From: Shinella lacus
Lineage (GTDB): Bacteria; Pseudomonadota; Alphaproteobacteria; Rhizobiales; Rhizobiaceae
Assembly: GCF_010994755.1 (NCBI RefSeq)
Contig: NZ_WHSB02000009.1
Coordinates: 62,001 to 126,000 of the forward strand
Length of the DNA stretch: 64,000 bases
Direction of reading: 5' to 3'
Under the pieces are notes generated by a model that did not search any database, was not told where the DNA came from, and worked only from the letters and a program-made list of their open reading frames with translations. Position 1 is the stretch's first letter; each line of letters opens with the position of its first letter. This document shows, piece by piece, positions 1-8,217 of the stretch. The position numbers were made by a program, and so were the translations under genes.

Positions 1-1212
1 ACAGCCGGCTTCGCCGACCGCCATCAGGCCGGGCGCGATGCGCTCCGGGTTCTCGCTGTTGGCGTTCAGCACCTCGCCCCAGTAGTTCGTCGGCACGCCA
101 CCCATATTGTAGTGCACGGTCGGCAGGACGGGGATCGGCTCGCGCGTCACATCGACGCCGGCAAAGATCTTGGCGCTCTCGGAAATGCCCGGCAGGCGCT
201 CGTGCAGCACGGCCGGGTCGAGATGGTCGAGATGCAGGTAGATGTGGTCCTTGTTCTTGCCGACGCCACGGCCCTCGCGGATTTCCATCGTCATGCAGCG
301 CGAAACGACGTCGCGGGACGCCAGATCCTTCGCCGACGGTGCATAACGCTCCATGAAGCGCTCGCCTTCCGAATTGACAAGGTAGCCGCCCTCGCCGCGC
401 GCGCCCTCGGTGATGAGGCAGCCCGCGCCGTAGATGCCGGTCGGGTGGAACTGGACGAATTCCATGTCCTGGAGGGGCAGGCCGGCGCGTGCGATCATGC
501 CGCCGCCGTCGCCCGTGCAGGTATGCGCCGAGGTGGCGGAGAAGTAGGCGCGGCCGTAGCCGCCGGTCGCCAGCACCACCATCTTGGCGGCGAAGCGGTG
601 GATCGTGCCGTCATCGAGGTTCCAGGCGACGACGCCGGTGCAGCGGCCATCGGCCGACATGATCAGGTCGAGCGCGAAATATTCGATGAAGAATTCCGCA
701 TTGTTGCGCAGCGACTGGCCATAGAGCGTGTGCAGGATGGCGTGGCCGGTCCGGTCGGCGGCGGCACAGGTGCGCTGCACCGGCGGGCCTTCGCCATAGT
801 TCTGCATGTGGCCGCCGAACGGCCGCTGGTAGATCTTGCCTTCCTCGTTGCGCGAGAAGGGCACGCCGTAATGCTCAAGCTCATAGACCGCCTTGGGCGC
901 TTCCATGGCGAGATACTGCATGGCATCGACGTCGCCGAGCCAGTCGGAGCCCTTGACGGTGTCGTAGAGGTGCCACTGCCACGAGTCCGGCGTCATGTTC
1001 TGCAGCGAGGCCGCGATGCCGCCTTGGGCTGCGACCGTGTGCGAACGCGTCGGGAAAACCTTGGTGATGCAGGCCGTCTTGAGGCCCTGTTCGGCCATGC
1101 CGAGCGTGGCGCGGAGGCCCGCACCGCCGGCGCCGACGACGATCACATCGAAGGAATGGTCCACATAGTTATAGGCCTTGCCGTTGGCCGCCGGGGAGGA
1201 GATCGCTGCCAT
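1..1212 (-). CDS. sdhA: Succinate dehydrogenase flavoprotein subunit (partial, C-terminus outside window)
   Basis: Catalytic FAD subunit of complex II, oxidising succinate to fumarate on the cytoplasmic face of the inner membrane. The first 404 codons of a family that is usually about 600 residues are present; the gene runs off the left edge. The N-terminal dinucleotide motif GAGGAG is at residues 27-32, and the conserved flavinylation site [11 protein letters not shown] places the FAD-linked histidine at about residue 58. The start ATG at 1212 follows sdhD by 6 bases, so it is in the sdhCDA operon on the minus strand; sdhB is expected beyond the edge. Identification is secure. Confidence 0.97.
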   Translation of the reverse strand, partial: MAAISSPAANGKAYNYVDHSFDVIVVGAGGAGLRATLGMAEQGLKTACITKVFPTRSHTVAAQGGIAASLQNMTPDSWQWHLYDTVKGSDWLGDVDAMQYLAMEAPKAVYELEHYGVPFSRNEEGKIYQRPFGGHMQNYGEGPPVQRTCAAADRTGHAILHTLYGQSLRNNAEFFIEYFALDLIMSADGRCTGVVAWNLDDGTIHRFAAKMVVLATGGYGRAYFSATSAHTCTGDGGGMIARAGLPLQDMEFVQFHPTGIYGAGCLITEGARGEGGYLVNSEGERFMERYAPSAKDLASRDVVSRCMTMEIREGRGVGKNKDHIYLHLDHLDPAVLHERLPGISESAKIFAGVDVTREPIPVLPTVHYNMGGVPTNYWGEVLNANSENPERIAPGLMAVGEAGC

Positions 1213-1218
1213 GATGGA

Positions 1219-1599
1219 TTATCCTGCGAAGGCGATTTTGAGGACGGCGAAAAGACAGAGCCCGCCGACCAGGATCGCGAAGAAGGTGTTGAGCATGAGA
1301 AGGCCGATCTTGATGCCCTCTGCATGCACGTAGTCCTCGATGATGACCTGCATGCCGAGCTTCATGTGGATGAGGCCGGAGACGACGACAAGGCCCATGA
1401 GGACGGCGACGATCGGGTTCGAGAGCGCCGCGGTCACTTCGGCGTAGGACGCGCCGTTGTAGCAGATCAGGAAGCCGATGAAGAAGAGAATGAGCGGAAC
1501 GTTGGCGACGGCCGTCAGGCGCTGGCGCCAGAAGTGCTCCGTGCCGTCCTTTGCCGAGCCGAGGCCGCGAACCTTGCCGAGGGGCGTGCGCATGTCCAT
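1219..1599 (-). CDS. sdhD: Succinate dehydrogenase, hydrophobic membrane anchor subunit
   Basis: Small membrane anchor of complex II that helps bind heme b and ubiquinone. It has 126 residues and three predicted membrane segments at about 31-48, 63-83 and 98-121. The motif [15 protein letters not shown] (from H78) is the SdhD signature in alphaproteobacteria and supplies a heme-ligand histidine. It lies between sdhC (10 bases upstream) and sdhA (6 bases downstream), the standard gene order. Confidence 0.95.
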   Translation of the reverse strand: MDMRTPLGKVRGLGSAKDGTEHFWRQRLTAVANVPLILFFIGFLICYNGASYAEVTAALSNPIVAVLMGLVVVSGLIHMKLGMQVIIEDYVHAEGIKIGLLMLNTFFAILVGGLCLFAVLKIAFAG

Positions 1600-1609
1600 G
1601 GGGCTCTCC

Positions 1610-2002
1610 TCAGCGGGCCAGTGTGCCGATGATCCAGATCAGCACCGTCAGGGCGACGGCGACGACCGGGGTCACGATGGCAAGTTTGGTGGAAAAATTC
1701 TTCTCGTAGCCATGGCCGAGGTCCCACATGAAGTGGCGAAGGCCGCCCAGCATGTGCTGCATCAGCGCCCAGGTATAGCCGAACAGCACGACGCGGCCGA
1801 TCAGCGAGCCGAAGAGCCAATTGGCCCAGTCGAAATAGGCTTGCCCGGACGCCGCCGCGATCAGCCAGAAGGCGACGAGCACGGTGCCGAAATAAAGTGC
1901 AGCGCCGGTTATGCGATGCACGATGGACATGACCATCGTCGGGATAGGCTTGTAGACTTGGAGATGCGGCGAGAGTGGCCGGCTTCGAGTGACATTCGCC
2001 AT
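1610..2002 (-). CDS. sdhC: Succinate dehydrogenase cytochrome b556 subunit
   Basis: First gene of the sdh operon; 130 residues, three membrane segments (about 24-50, 64-84, 106-126). The quinone-site signature SIVHRITG is at residues 26-33 and the motif [12 protein letters not shown] begins at H83, which aligns with the heme b ligand histidine of the family. The ATG at 2002 starts the transcription unit; the next gene upstream is divergent and 300 bases away, so the operon promoter should lie in 2003-2303. Confidence 0.95.
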   Translation of the reverse strand: MANVTRSRPLSPHLQVYKPIPTMVMSIVHRITGAALYFGTVLVAFWLIAAASGQAYFDWANWLFGSLIGRVVLFGYTWALMQHMLGGLRHFMWDLGHGYEKNFSTKLAIVTPVVAVALTVLIWIIGTLAR

Positions 2003-2303
2003 CTGAACCTCACGGAACCCCGGAGAGCCAAAAACTGGACAAATTTTCTCCGGAATTGCAGTATGTTGTGCACAATGTAGTGATTGCGACGTTTAATCAC
2101 CAGCGTGCGGAACCACAAGCCTCATTGCAGTGCAAAATGAATTTAATCGATTAGACAGCATGCCTGAAATTGCGCCATTTTGGGACGCATTTCCAGCGTT
2201 AACGATATCGACGGAATCCATAACCAAATCCGTGACTTTTGCCCCTCGCTGCGCCATCCTGCCGTTAAGGATCTGTTAAGCGTAATCCGGAAGGCAGGAC
2301 AGA
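2003..2303. promoter_or_regulatory. Divergent control region of sdhC and a secreted-protein gene
   Basis: A 301-base gene-free stretch between divergent genes, clearly AT-richer than its flanks. It must hold the promoters of sdhCDAB (leftward) and of the small secreted protein (rightward). I see a perfect 10-bp palindrome TTGTGCACAA at 2066-2075, 64 bases before the sdhC start, and TTGCAGT occurring twice nearby. No promoter hexamers can be assigned with confidence. Confidence 0.45.
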
Positions 2304-2750
2304 ATGACTCTGTTTTCAGCGCCCCATGCGACCAAAGTGCTAGTGCTTGCGGTCGCCCTTGTGGCAGGCGGCATGACGACCGCAAAGGCCGGCGACGGCA
2401 ATTTCAACTCCGGCTGGTCGAACGGCAACGTCAGCGGCTACATGGTGACGCGCCGCGACCGGCATGGCCGCGACGGCTGGCGCCAGCGCGATCGCCGGTC
2501 ATTCGACGATCGGCGCACCGAGCGGCATCGCGACCGCCACTGGCGCAACAAGGACCGGAATTTCTACGGCGGCAGCGTTGCTGCCTATAACGATCCCGGC
2601 AACGGCATCTATTTCTACTTCGACGGCGATTCCTATCCGCGCATCATCGAGCGACCCTATGCCGAAAGCCGCGGCCCGAAGGTCATCCATGTCGTGCCGG
2701 GCGTGAGCGCCTGCTCCTGGGAATCCGGCGTCTGCGTCGTCCGGCCCTAG
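2304..2750 (+). CDS. Small secreted basic protein of unknown function
   Basis: 148 residues. Residues 1-29 form a signal peptide ending TTAKA, so export to the periplasm or beyond is likely. The mature part opens with a stretch rich in Arg, His and Asp (about 45-85, repeated RDR/RRD/RHRDRHW patterns), followed by a Tyr/Gly-rich part and a C-terminal segment with two cysteines (CSWESGVCVV) that could form a disulfide. I do not recognise a named family; arginine-rich secreted proteins of this sort are common in rhizobia. Its TAG stop at 2748-2750 is part of the terminal repeat of the mosaic element that follows. Confidence 0.7.
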   Translation: MTLFSAPHATKVLVLAVALVAGGMTTAKAGDGNFNSGWSNGNVSGYMVTRRDRHGRDGWRQRDRRSFDDRRTERHRDRHWRNKDRNFYGGSVAAYNDPGNGIYFYFDGDSYPRIIERPYAESRGPKVIHVVPGVSACSWESGVCVVRP

Positions 2751-2854
2751 AGCAATTCCAGCAAAAGTGCGGCACGCGGTTTTGCGTCCGGAATTGCGTA
2801 AAAACAAAGAGATAGAGCGTTTTCGCGATTCGAAGAAAAGCGAAATTGCTCTAG
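2747..2854. repeat. 108-bp palindromic mosaic repeat (RIME-like), element A
   Basis: The stretch starts CTAGAGCAATT (2747-2757) and ends with its exact reverse complement AATTGCTCTAG (2844-2854). Inside are a shorter inverted pair (GCAAAA / TTTTGC around 2761-2785) and the module GCGTAAAAACAAAGAG (2796-2811), which recurs with small changes in element B at about 3.5 kb. Short intergenic palindromic mosaics of this kind are known from rhizobia (RIME family); the assignment is by resemblance. It separates two converging genes and its two ends provide both of their TAG stop codons. Confidence 0.8.
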
Positions 2855-3498
2855 GCCAAGAAGCGCCAGACCGTCGTTTTCTTGACTTCGCTGTCCTCCA
2901 GCGCCCGCGTCACCGGCACCGTATAGGTGGCGAGCGCTTCCATGCGTTCACGCGGACAATAGGCGCGGCCGGGATCGCCGACGAGCACGGTGGCGCCGCG
3001 GGCGGCAAGCGCTGAAAACCACGGGATCAGCACATCGGCAAAGCCGCGGTCGTAGAAGACATCGCCCGCGAGCACGACGTCCCAGCCCTCGTCCCGGCCG
3101 ATCATGTTTTCAACGGTAGAGGCGAGCCTGACGCCGTTGAGGGCGGCGTTCAGCCGGATCGCCGTCTCGCTCCAGGGATCGATATCCGCCGCCAGCACGC
3201 TCGACGCGCCGGAGAGACGCGCCGCAATGCCGACGAGGCCGGAACCGCTCGCAAAGTCGAGCACCGATTTGCCGGCGACCAATGCGGAATAATCGAGGAC
3301 ATGGCGCGCCAGTCCCTGCCCACCGGCCCAGGCGAAGGCCCAAAACGGCGGCGGCAGGCCGATCGCCTCCAGCTCCTCCTCCGTCTTCAGCCACAGGTCA
3401 TGCGCCTCGGTGGCAAGCCTCAGTGTCACCTCCGGCACATGCGGCGGCGAGAGCACGCCGGTATTGTCGCGGATGAAGACTTTGGGGTCTGTTTTCAC
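2851..3498 (-). CDS. Class I SAM-dependent methyltransferase (nicotinamide N-methylase/ETFB-KMT-like)
   Basis: About 215 residues from the GTG at 3498. The SAM-binding glycine motif DFASGSGLVG lies at about residues 81-90, followed by an acidic loop (AADID) that would contact the cofactor ribose; PPPFWAFAWAGGQGLARH upstream is typical of the COG3897-type family that includes electron-transfer-flavoprotein lysine methyltransferases. The substrate cannot be read from sequence. The frame stays open upstream to a GTG at 3525, but that lies inside the inverted repeat of element B, so the later start is preferred. The stop codon is supplied by the end of element A. Confidence 0.8.
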   Translation of the reverse strand: MKTDPKVFIRDNTGVLSPPHVPEVTLRLATEAHDLWLKTEEELEAIGLPPPFWAFAWAGGQGLARHVLDYSALVAGKSVLDFASGSGLVGIAARLSGASSVLAADIDPWSETAIRLNAALNGVRLASTVENMIGRDEGWDVVLAGDVFYDRGFADVLIPWFSALAARGATVLVGDPGRAYCPRERMEALATYTVPVTRALEDSEVKKTTVWRFLA

Positions 3499-3502
3499 CG
3501 GA

Positions 3503-3560
3503 GCATCGTTCCGAAAAGTGGGCACCGCTTTTCGGAAAAAACGATGCGGAAAACAAAGAG
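3503..3560. repeat. Mosaic palindromic repeat (RIME-like), element B
   Basis: Nested inverted repeat: outer arms GCATCGTT (3503-3510) and AACGATGC (3540-3547), inner arms CCGAAAAG (3511-3518) and CTTTTCGG (3528-3535). It is followed by GCGGAAAACAAAGAG (3546-3560), nearly the same as the module in element A. The central parts of A and B (AAAAGTG..GCAC..TTTT) also correspond, so they are diverged members or relatives of one family. It lies between the EVE gene and the methyltransferase and ends 5 bases before the latter's GTG start. Confidence 0.8.
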
Positions 3561-3562
3561 CT

Positions 3563-3994
3563 TCAGCGCGGCGGCTTGGAGAGGCCGCCCATGCGGCAGA
3601 CCTCGATCCACTCCTCCTCGGTCACCGGCTGTACCGAAAGGCGCATGGAGGTGACGAGCGCCATGTTGGAGAGTTTCGGATTGGCCTTGATGGCCTTCAG
3701 CGACACCGGCTTCGGCATGTCCTGCACCGCGCGGATATCGACGCAGTCCCAGCGCGGATCCTCGCCGGCCGTCGAATCGGGGTGCGACAGCGCGCAGACC
3801 TCGGTGAAGCCGACGATCTCCAGCCCCTCGTTGGAATGGTAGAAGAAGCCCTTGTCGCCGATCTTCATCGCCCGCATGTGGTTGCGCGCCAGATAGTTGC
3901 GCACGCCGGTCCATTCGGTGCCCGCAGCGCCGGCATCCTTCTGCATCTGCCAGGACCATTTGAAGGGTTCGGACTTGTAGAGCCAGTATGACAT
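3563..3994 (-). CDS. EVE domain-containing protein
   Basis: 143 residues, full length for the single-domain bacterial EVE family (PUA-like fold). The opening YWLYKSEPFKWSW and the central NYLARNHMRAMKIGDKGFFYHS are diagnostic. EVE domains resemble YTH/PUA modules that bind modified nucleobases; a role in modified RNA or DNA recognition is inferred from the fold, not shown here. It starts 5 bases after the end of the YciI-like gene, so the two are probably cotranscribed, with the methyltransferase downstream after element B. Confidence 0.9.
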   Translation of the reverse strand: MSYWLYKSEPFKWSWQMQKDAGAAGTEWTGVRNYLARNHMRAMKIGDKGFFYHSNEGLEIVGFTEVCALSHPDSTAGEDPRWDCVDIRAVQDMPKPVSLKAIKANPKLSNMALVTSMRLSVQPVTEEEWIEVCRMGGLSKPPR

Positions 3995-3999
3995 GCGTC

Positions 4000-4293
4000 T
4001 CAGGCCTCCGGATTGTTGAAGACCCAGTTCCAGGCCTTCACCTCGACGGAGGCGAAGAGGCCCGCCTTGGCATAGGGGTCGTTGTCGGCGATCTGCCGCG
4101 CGTCCTCGATGGTCTCGGCCTTGACCACGACGAGGCTGCCGGTCGGCTTGCCGTCCTCGCCCAGGAACGGGCCGGCAAAGGCGAGCTTGCCGCCCGCATT
4201 GAGCTCGTTCAGGTAGGCGACGTGTTCCGGGCGCGTATCGAGACGCACCTGGAGCGCGCCGGGCTTGTCTGCGCAGATGAATGCGAAAAGCAT
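4000..4293 (-). CDS. YciI family protein
   Basis: 97 residues covering the whole YciI-like ferredoxin-fold domain (muconolactone isomerase-like). Family features are the N-terminal MLFAFICADKPGA, the central histidine (about residue 24), and the GPF followed by GSLVVVKAETIEDARQIADNDPY. Most family members have unknown function. It sits 16 bases downstream of gpsA and immediately upstream of the EVE gene on the same strand, as the third gene of a tsaD-gpsA-yciI-EVE run. Confidence 0.88.
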   Translation of the reverse strand: MLFAFICADKPGALQVRLDTRPEHVAYLNELNAGGKLAFAGPFLGEDGKPTGSLVVVKAETIEDARQIADNDPYAKAGLFASVEVKAWNWVFNNPEA

Positions 4294-4309
4294 GAAACGA
4301 TCCTTCCTT

Positions 4310-5296
4310 CTATTCCTGGGTGATCGGGCGCGTCATCAGCTGCCCGATGGCGGTCTTCACGTCGAGCGTGCCGTCGATGATGCGGGCGACCGCGTCGGTG
4401 ATCGGCATGTCGATGCCCTTGTCCGCGGCAACGCCGGAGGCGACGGAGGCGGCAAAGGCGCCTTCCACAAGATCGCCGGACCAGCCGGCGGCCGTGCCAT
4501 GACGACCGAGCGCGATGCCGAAGCGCAGGTTGCGCGACTGGTGGCTGGTGCCGGTAAGCACGAGATCGCCAAGGCCGGAAAGACCGGTCACCGTGGTGCC
4601 CTCGCCGCCATGCGCCGCGACGAAACGCGACAGCTCCGCAAGCCCGCGCGAAATCAAGGCCGCGCGCGCCGAATCGCCGAGCCCCGCGCCCTCGACGATG
4701 CCGCAGGCGATCGCCAGCACGTTCTTCAGTGCGCCGCCAAGCTGCACGCCGATCCGGTCGGTCGAGGGATAGAGCCGGAAGGTCGGCCCGGACAGCGCCT
4801 GCGCCAGCATTGCACCGATCTCCGCCGTGCGCGCGGCAACGACCATCGCCGTCGGCAGGCCCTTGGCGATATCGGCGGCAAAACCGGGACCGGACAGCAC
4901 CGCGATCTCGCGGCCAGGCAATTCCTCTTCCAGCACCTCGGTCAGGAGGCGGCCGGTGCCCTTCTCCATGCCCTTGGCGCAGATGACGACCGCCGTGCCG
5001 GGCGCCAGCAGATGGGCAAAGGCCCGCGCCGCCTCGCGCTGCGCCTGCGAGGGCATGGCGAAGAGCACGATGCCGGCGCCACGAACGGCCTCGACATCCG
5101 CGCTGAAGGCGAGTGCGGGCGGCAGGTCGATGCCCGGCAGAACTTTTTCGTTGCGCCGCGAAGCGCGCATGGCATCGACGGCCTCGGCATTGCGGCCGAT
5201 CAACGTGACATCACCGCCGCTTGCCGCAGCGACACTCGCCAGCGCCGTGCCGAAGGCGCCAGCGCCGATGACCGCGATCTTCGGTGTCGAACTCAT
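4310..5296 (-). CDS. gpsA: Glycerol-3-phosphate dehydrogenase (NAD(P)+)
   Basis: Cytosolic enzyme reducing dihydroxyacetone phosphate to sn-glycerol 3-phosphate for phospholipid synthesis. 328 residues, normal length. The N-terminal Rossmann motif GAGAFG is at residues 11-16, CAKG at 107-109 region, and the catalytic lysine is K191 in [13 protein letters not shown]. The start ATG overlaps the tsaD stop by 4 bases (ATGA), indicating translational coupling; this tsaD-gpsA pairing is common in alphaproteobacteria. Confidence 0.97.
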   Translation of the reverse strand: MSSTPKIAVIGAGAFGTALASVAAASGGDVTLIGRNAEAVDAMRASRRNEKVLPGIDLPPALAFSADVEAVRGAGIVLFAMPSQAQREAARAFAHLLAPGTAVVICAKGMEKGTGRLLTEVLEEELPGREIAVLSGPGFAADIAKGLPTAMVVAARTAEIGAMLAQALSGPTFRLYPSTDRIGVQLGGALKNVLAIACGIVEGAGLGDSARAALISRGLAELSRFVAAHGGEGTTVTGLSGLGDLVLTGTSHQSRNLRFGIALGRHGTAAGWSGDLVEGAFAASVASGVAADKGIDMPITDAVARIIDGTLDVKTAIGQLMTRPITQE

Positions 5297-6387
5297 GCCT
5301 TGGCTCCCCGCTTGCCGGAACCGAGCATCGTCGCCGCCTCGCGGTCGAGCGGCCAGCGCGAGCGCGGTGCGACGGCAAGATCATCCGGCGCGAAACCGGC
5401 CGCCATGCGCTCCAGCCCCGCCCAGGCGATCATCGCGGCATTGTCGGTGCAGAGCGCCAGCGGCGGCGCGATGAAGCGGAATTTGTTCTTGTCGCAGAGC
5501 GCCTGCAAGGTCGCGCGCAGCTCGGCATTCGCCGCAACCCCGCCGGCGACGACCAGCGCCGGAGTCTCGACAGTCGGATGGAGCGTGCGGAACCGTTCCA
5601 GCCCGCGGCCGATGCGATCCTTCAGCGTGCGCGACACGGCGCGCTGGAACGAGGCGCAGATATCCGCGATGTCCTGCTCCGTGACGGGCTCGATCGACTG
5701 CGCCGCCTGGCGCACCGCGGTCTTCAGCCCGGAAAAGGAGAAATCGAGCCGCGCCTCGCCGACGAGCGGCCGCGGGAAGGTGAAACGTTCCGGATTGCCC
5801 GTCTTCGCCATGCGCTCCACCGCCGGCCCACCGGGATAGGGCAGGCCGAGCAGCTTGGCCGTTTTGTCGAAGGCTTCGCCCAGCGCGTCGTCGATCGTCG
5901 TGCCCCAGCGCTCGTAATCATCGACGCCGCGCACCAGCACGAGCTGGGTATGGCCGCCGGAGACAAGCAGCATGAGATAGGGAAAGGCGAGCCCGTCGGT
6001 CAGCCGCGCCGTCAGCGCATGGCCTTCCAGATGGTTGACGGCATAGAGCGGCTTTCCCGTCGCGCGGGCGATCGCCTTGCCCGTCATCAGCCCGACGATG
6101 AGCCCGCCGATCAGCCCCGGCCCGCTGGTCGCGGCAATCGCGTCGACATCCTTCAGCGATCGACCGGAGCGCAGAAGCGCCTCGGAAATCAGGCTGTCGA
6201 GCGCTTCCACATGGGCGCGCGCCGCGATTTCCGGCACCACGCCGCCATAGGCGCTGTGCTCTTCCAATTGGCTCAGCACCACCTCGCCGAGGATTTCGCC
6301 CCTGCCATTCGCATCGCGCAGCACGACGGCCGCGGCGGTCTCGTCGCAGCTCGTTTCGATGCCGAGAATGGTCAATTGGGACGACAT
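5293..6387 (-). CDS. tsaD: tRNA N6-adenosine threonylcarbamoyltransferase
   Basis: Transfers the threonylcarbamoyl group to A37 of ANN-decoding tRNAs, together with TsaB/TsaE (not in this window). 364 residues. Seen directly: the start [12 protein letters not shown], the metal-binding HLEGH with histidines at 119 and 123, SGGHTQLV after 142, and the [22 protein letters not shown] region (quoted in parts: [18 protein letters not shown]). It overlaps gpsA by 4 bases. It diverges from hemC across about 73 bases, the classical tsaD/hemC arrangement in rhizobia. Confidence 0.97.
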   Translation of the reverse strand: MSSQLTILGIETSCDETAAAVVLRDANGRGEILGEVVLSQLEEHSAYGGVVPEIAARAHVEALDSLISEALLRSGRSLKDVDAIAATSGPGLIGGLIVGLMTGKAIARATGKPLYAVNHLEGHALTARLTDGLAFPYLMLLVSGGHTQLVLVRGVDDYERWGTTIDDALGEAFDKTAKLLGLPYPGGPAVERMAKTGNPERFTFPRPLVGEARLDFSFSGLKTAVRQAAQSIEPVTEQDIADICASFQRAVSRTLKDRIGRGLERFRTLHPTVETPALVVAGGVAANAELRATLQALCDKNKFRFIAPPLALCTDNAAMIAWAGLERMAAGFAPDDLAVAPRSRWPLDREAATMLGSGKRGAKA

Positions 6388-6460
6388 GAAGCACTAGGAT
6401 TGATTGCGGGCGGCTTTAAAGCCGGTTACGAGACATCCCGGTAACAACGGATCAAGGCGG

Positions 6461-7390
6461 ATGCAAACAAAACCTTTCAGGATCGGCACGCGCGGCAGCC
6501 CGCTGGCGCTCGCCCAGGCCCACGAGACCCGCGCACGCCTGATGGCCGCCCATGGCCTGCCGGAAGACATGTTCGAGATCGTCGTGCTCTCGACGAAGGG
6601 CGACCGTATCACCGACCGTTCGCTGGCGCTGATCGGCGGCAAGGGCCTGTTCACGGAAGAGATCGAGGCGCAGCTTTCCTCGGGCGAACTCGATTTCGCC
6701 GTGCACTCCTCCAAGGACATGCCGACGAAGCTGCCGGACGGCCTCTATCTCTCCGCCTTCCTGCCCCGCGAGGACATGCGCGACGCCTTCATCGGCCGCT
6801 CCGCCGCCCGCCTGCTCGATCTGCCCGAGGGCGCCACCGTCGGCTCGGCGTCGCTGCGCCGCCAGGCGCTTATCAAGCGTCTGCGGCCGGACCTCAACGT
6901 CATCGTCTTCCGCGGCCAGGTCGAGACCCGTCTGGCCAAGCTTGCCGAAGGTCAGGCGGATGCGACGCTGCTCGCCTATGCCGGCCTGAAGCGACTCGGC
7001 AAGCTCGATGTGCCGACGGAAATCCTCGATCCCGTGTCCTTCCCGCCGGCCCCGGCGCAGGGCGCGATCGGCATCGAAAGCCGCATCGGCGACGCGCGCA
7101 TCGACGCGCTGCTGTCGGCCATCGACGACCGACCGACCCGCGCCGCCGTCTCCTGCGAGCGCGGTTTCCTCGGCACGCTCGACGGCTCCTGTCGCACGCC
7201 GATTGCCGGTTACGCGACCGTCGAGGGCGACGACCTCCAGTTCCGCGGCATGATTCTCACGCCCGACGGCAGCCAGTTCCATGAAATCGAAACGAGCGGG
7301 CCGGTGAGCGACGCCGAGCGGCTCGGCTCAGCGGCGGGGCAGGCTATCCGCGACAAGGCGAGAGCGGATTTCTTCGAAAGCTGGGGCTGA
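6461..7390 (+). CDS. hemC: Hydroxymethylbilane synthase (porphobilinogen deaminase)
   Basis: Polymerises four porphobilinogens into hydroxymethylbilane in heme synthesis. 309 residues from the ATG at 6461, which gives the usual start [20 protein letters not shown] and has AAGG upstream; the frame is open 57 bases further back but without family similarity. HSSKDMPT carries the catalytic aspartate, and C244 in LDGSCRTP is the dipyrromethane cofactor attachment site. Followed 3 bases later by hemD. Confidence 0.97.
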   Translation: MQTKPFRIGTRGSPLALAQAHETRARLMAAHGLPEDMFEIVVLSTKGDRITDRSLALIGGKGLFTEEIEAQLSSGELDFAVHSSKDMPTKLPDGLYLSAFLPREDMRDAFIGRSAARLLDLPEGATVGSASLRRQALIKRLRPDLNVIVFRGQVETRLAKLAEGQADATLLAYAGLKRLGKLDVPTEILDPVSFPPAPAQGAIGIESRIGDARIDALLSAIDDRPTRAAVSCERGFLGTLDGSCRTPIAGYATVEGDDLQFRGMILTPDGSQFHEIETSGPVSDAERLGSAAGQAIRDKARADFFESWG

Positions 7391-7393
7391 TCC

Positions 7394-8119
7394 GTGCGCG
7401 TCCTCGTTCTTCGCCCGGAGCCCGCGGCCACCCGCACGGCGCGCAAGCTCGTGGCGCTGGGGCACGAGACGGTCCTGCTGTCGCTGTCCAAGCCGGAACA
7501 CGACATCGACGCAGTGAAGGCAGCGCTTGCCGAGCGCCATTCCGCCATCGCCATCACCAGCGCGGAAGTGGCGCGCCTCTTCGGCACGATCGGCGACGAC
7601 CTCGACCGCCACCTGCTGACAACCATCTTTTCCGTCGGCCAGGCTTCGGCCCATGCAGCGGAAGAGGCGGGCTTCCGCACCGTGCTCACCCCCGGCGGCG
7701 ACGGCAAGGACCTCGCGGAAATGATCGTCGCCCATTGCCGGGATTTCGGCATGCCCGCCGAGCCGATTCTCTACCTCGCCGGCTTGCCCCGCGCCCGCAG
7801 CTTCGAAACCCGGCTGACGGAAGCGGGCATCCCGTTCCGCACCGTCGAAGCCTACCGCATGGTGCCGATCATCCCCAGGCGCACGGCAACGGAGACAGCC
7901 CTGCTGCGCCCGGTGCCGGATGCCGTGCTGTTCTATTCGCGCGAAAGTGCGCGCGCCTTCTTCGAACTGCCGCCGCTTGCCGAAATCCCGGAACGGTTCC
8001 TCTCGACGCTGATGCTCTGCATGAGCGCAAATGTCGCAAAGGCCGTGCCGCAGCGTTTCGCGGCGCTGACGGTCGTCGCCTCCTCGCCCAACGAGGAAAG
8101 CCTGCTCGACCTGCTATAG
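7394..8119 (+). CDS. hemD: Uroporphyrinogen-III synthase
   Basis: Closes hydroxymethylbilane into uroporphyrinogen III. 241 residues, GTG start at 7394, 3 bases after hemC. The family is poorly conserved; recognition rests on the N-terminal VLVLRPEPAATRTARKL, the central TPGGDGKDLAEMI, and VLFYSRESARAFFEL in the C-terminal half, plus its position directly after hemC. The sequence shows two alpha/beta halves as expected for the two-domain fold. Confidence 0.9.
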   Translation: MRVLVLRPEPAATRTARKLVALGHETVLLSLSKPEHDIDAVKAALAERHSAIAITSAEVARLFGTIGDDLDRHLLTTIFSVGQASAHAAEEAGFRTVLTPGGDGKDLAEMIVAHCRDFGMPAEPILYLAGLPRARSFETRLTEAGIPFRTVEAYRMVPIIPRRTATETALLRPVPDAVLFYSRESARAFFELPPLAEIPERFLSTLMLCMSANVAKAVPQRFAALTVVASSPNEESLLDLL

Positions 8120-8217
8120 CCGCAAGTGCCGGCGGATGAATCTGCCGCCGGGGTCTTTCCCTCGCCGCCTTCCCTGTCTAGGTTTAGTGCAGTGCACATG
8201 AATAGCAGGAGGTCGCC

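Noticed and set aside
112-1632. 506-codon plus-strand open frame over sdhA and sdhD
   Set aside because: It is the reverse-strand shadow of sdhA/sdhD in GC-rich DNA; the protein is Arg/Asp/Ala-rich without any family feature, while the minus-strand genes are complete and conserved.
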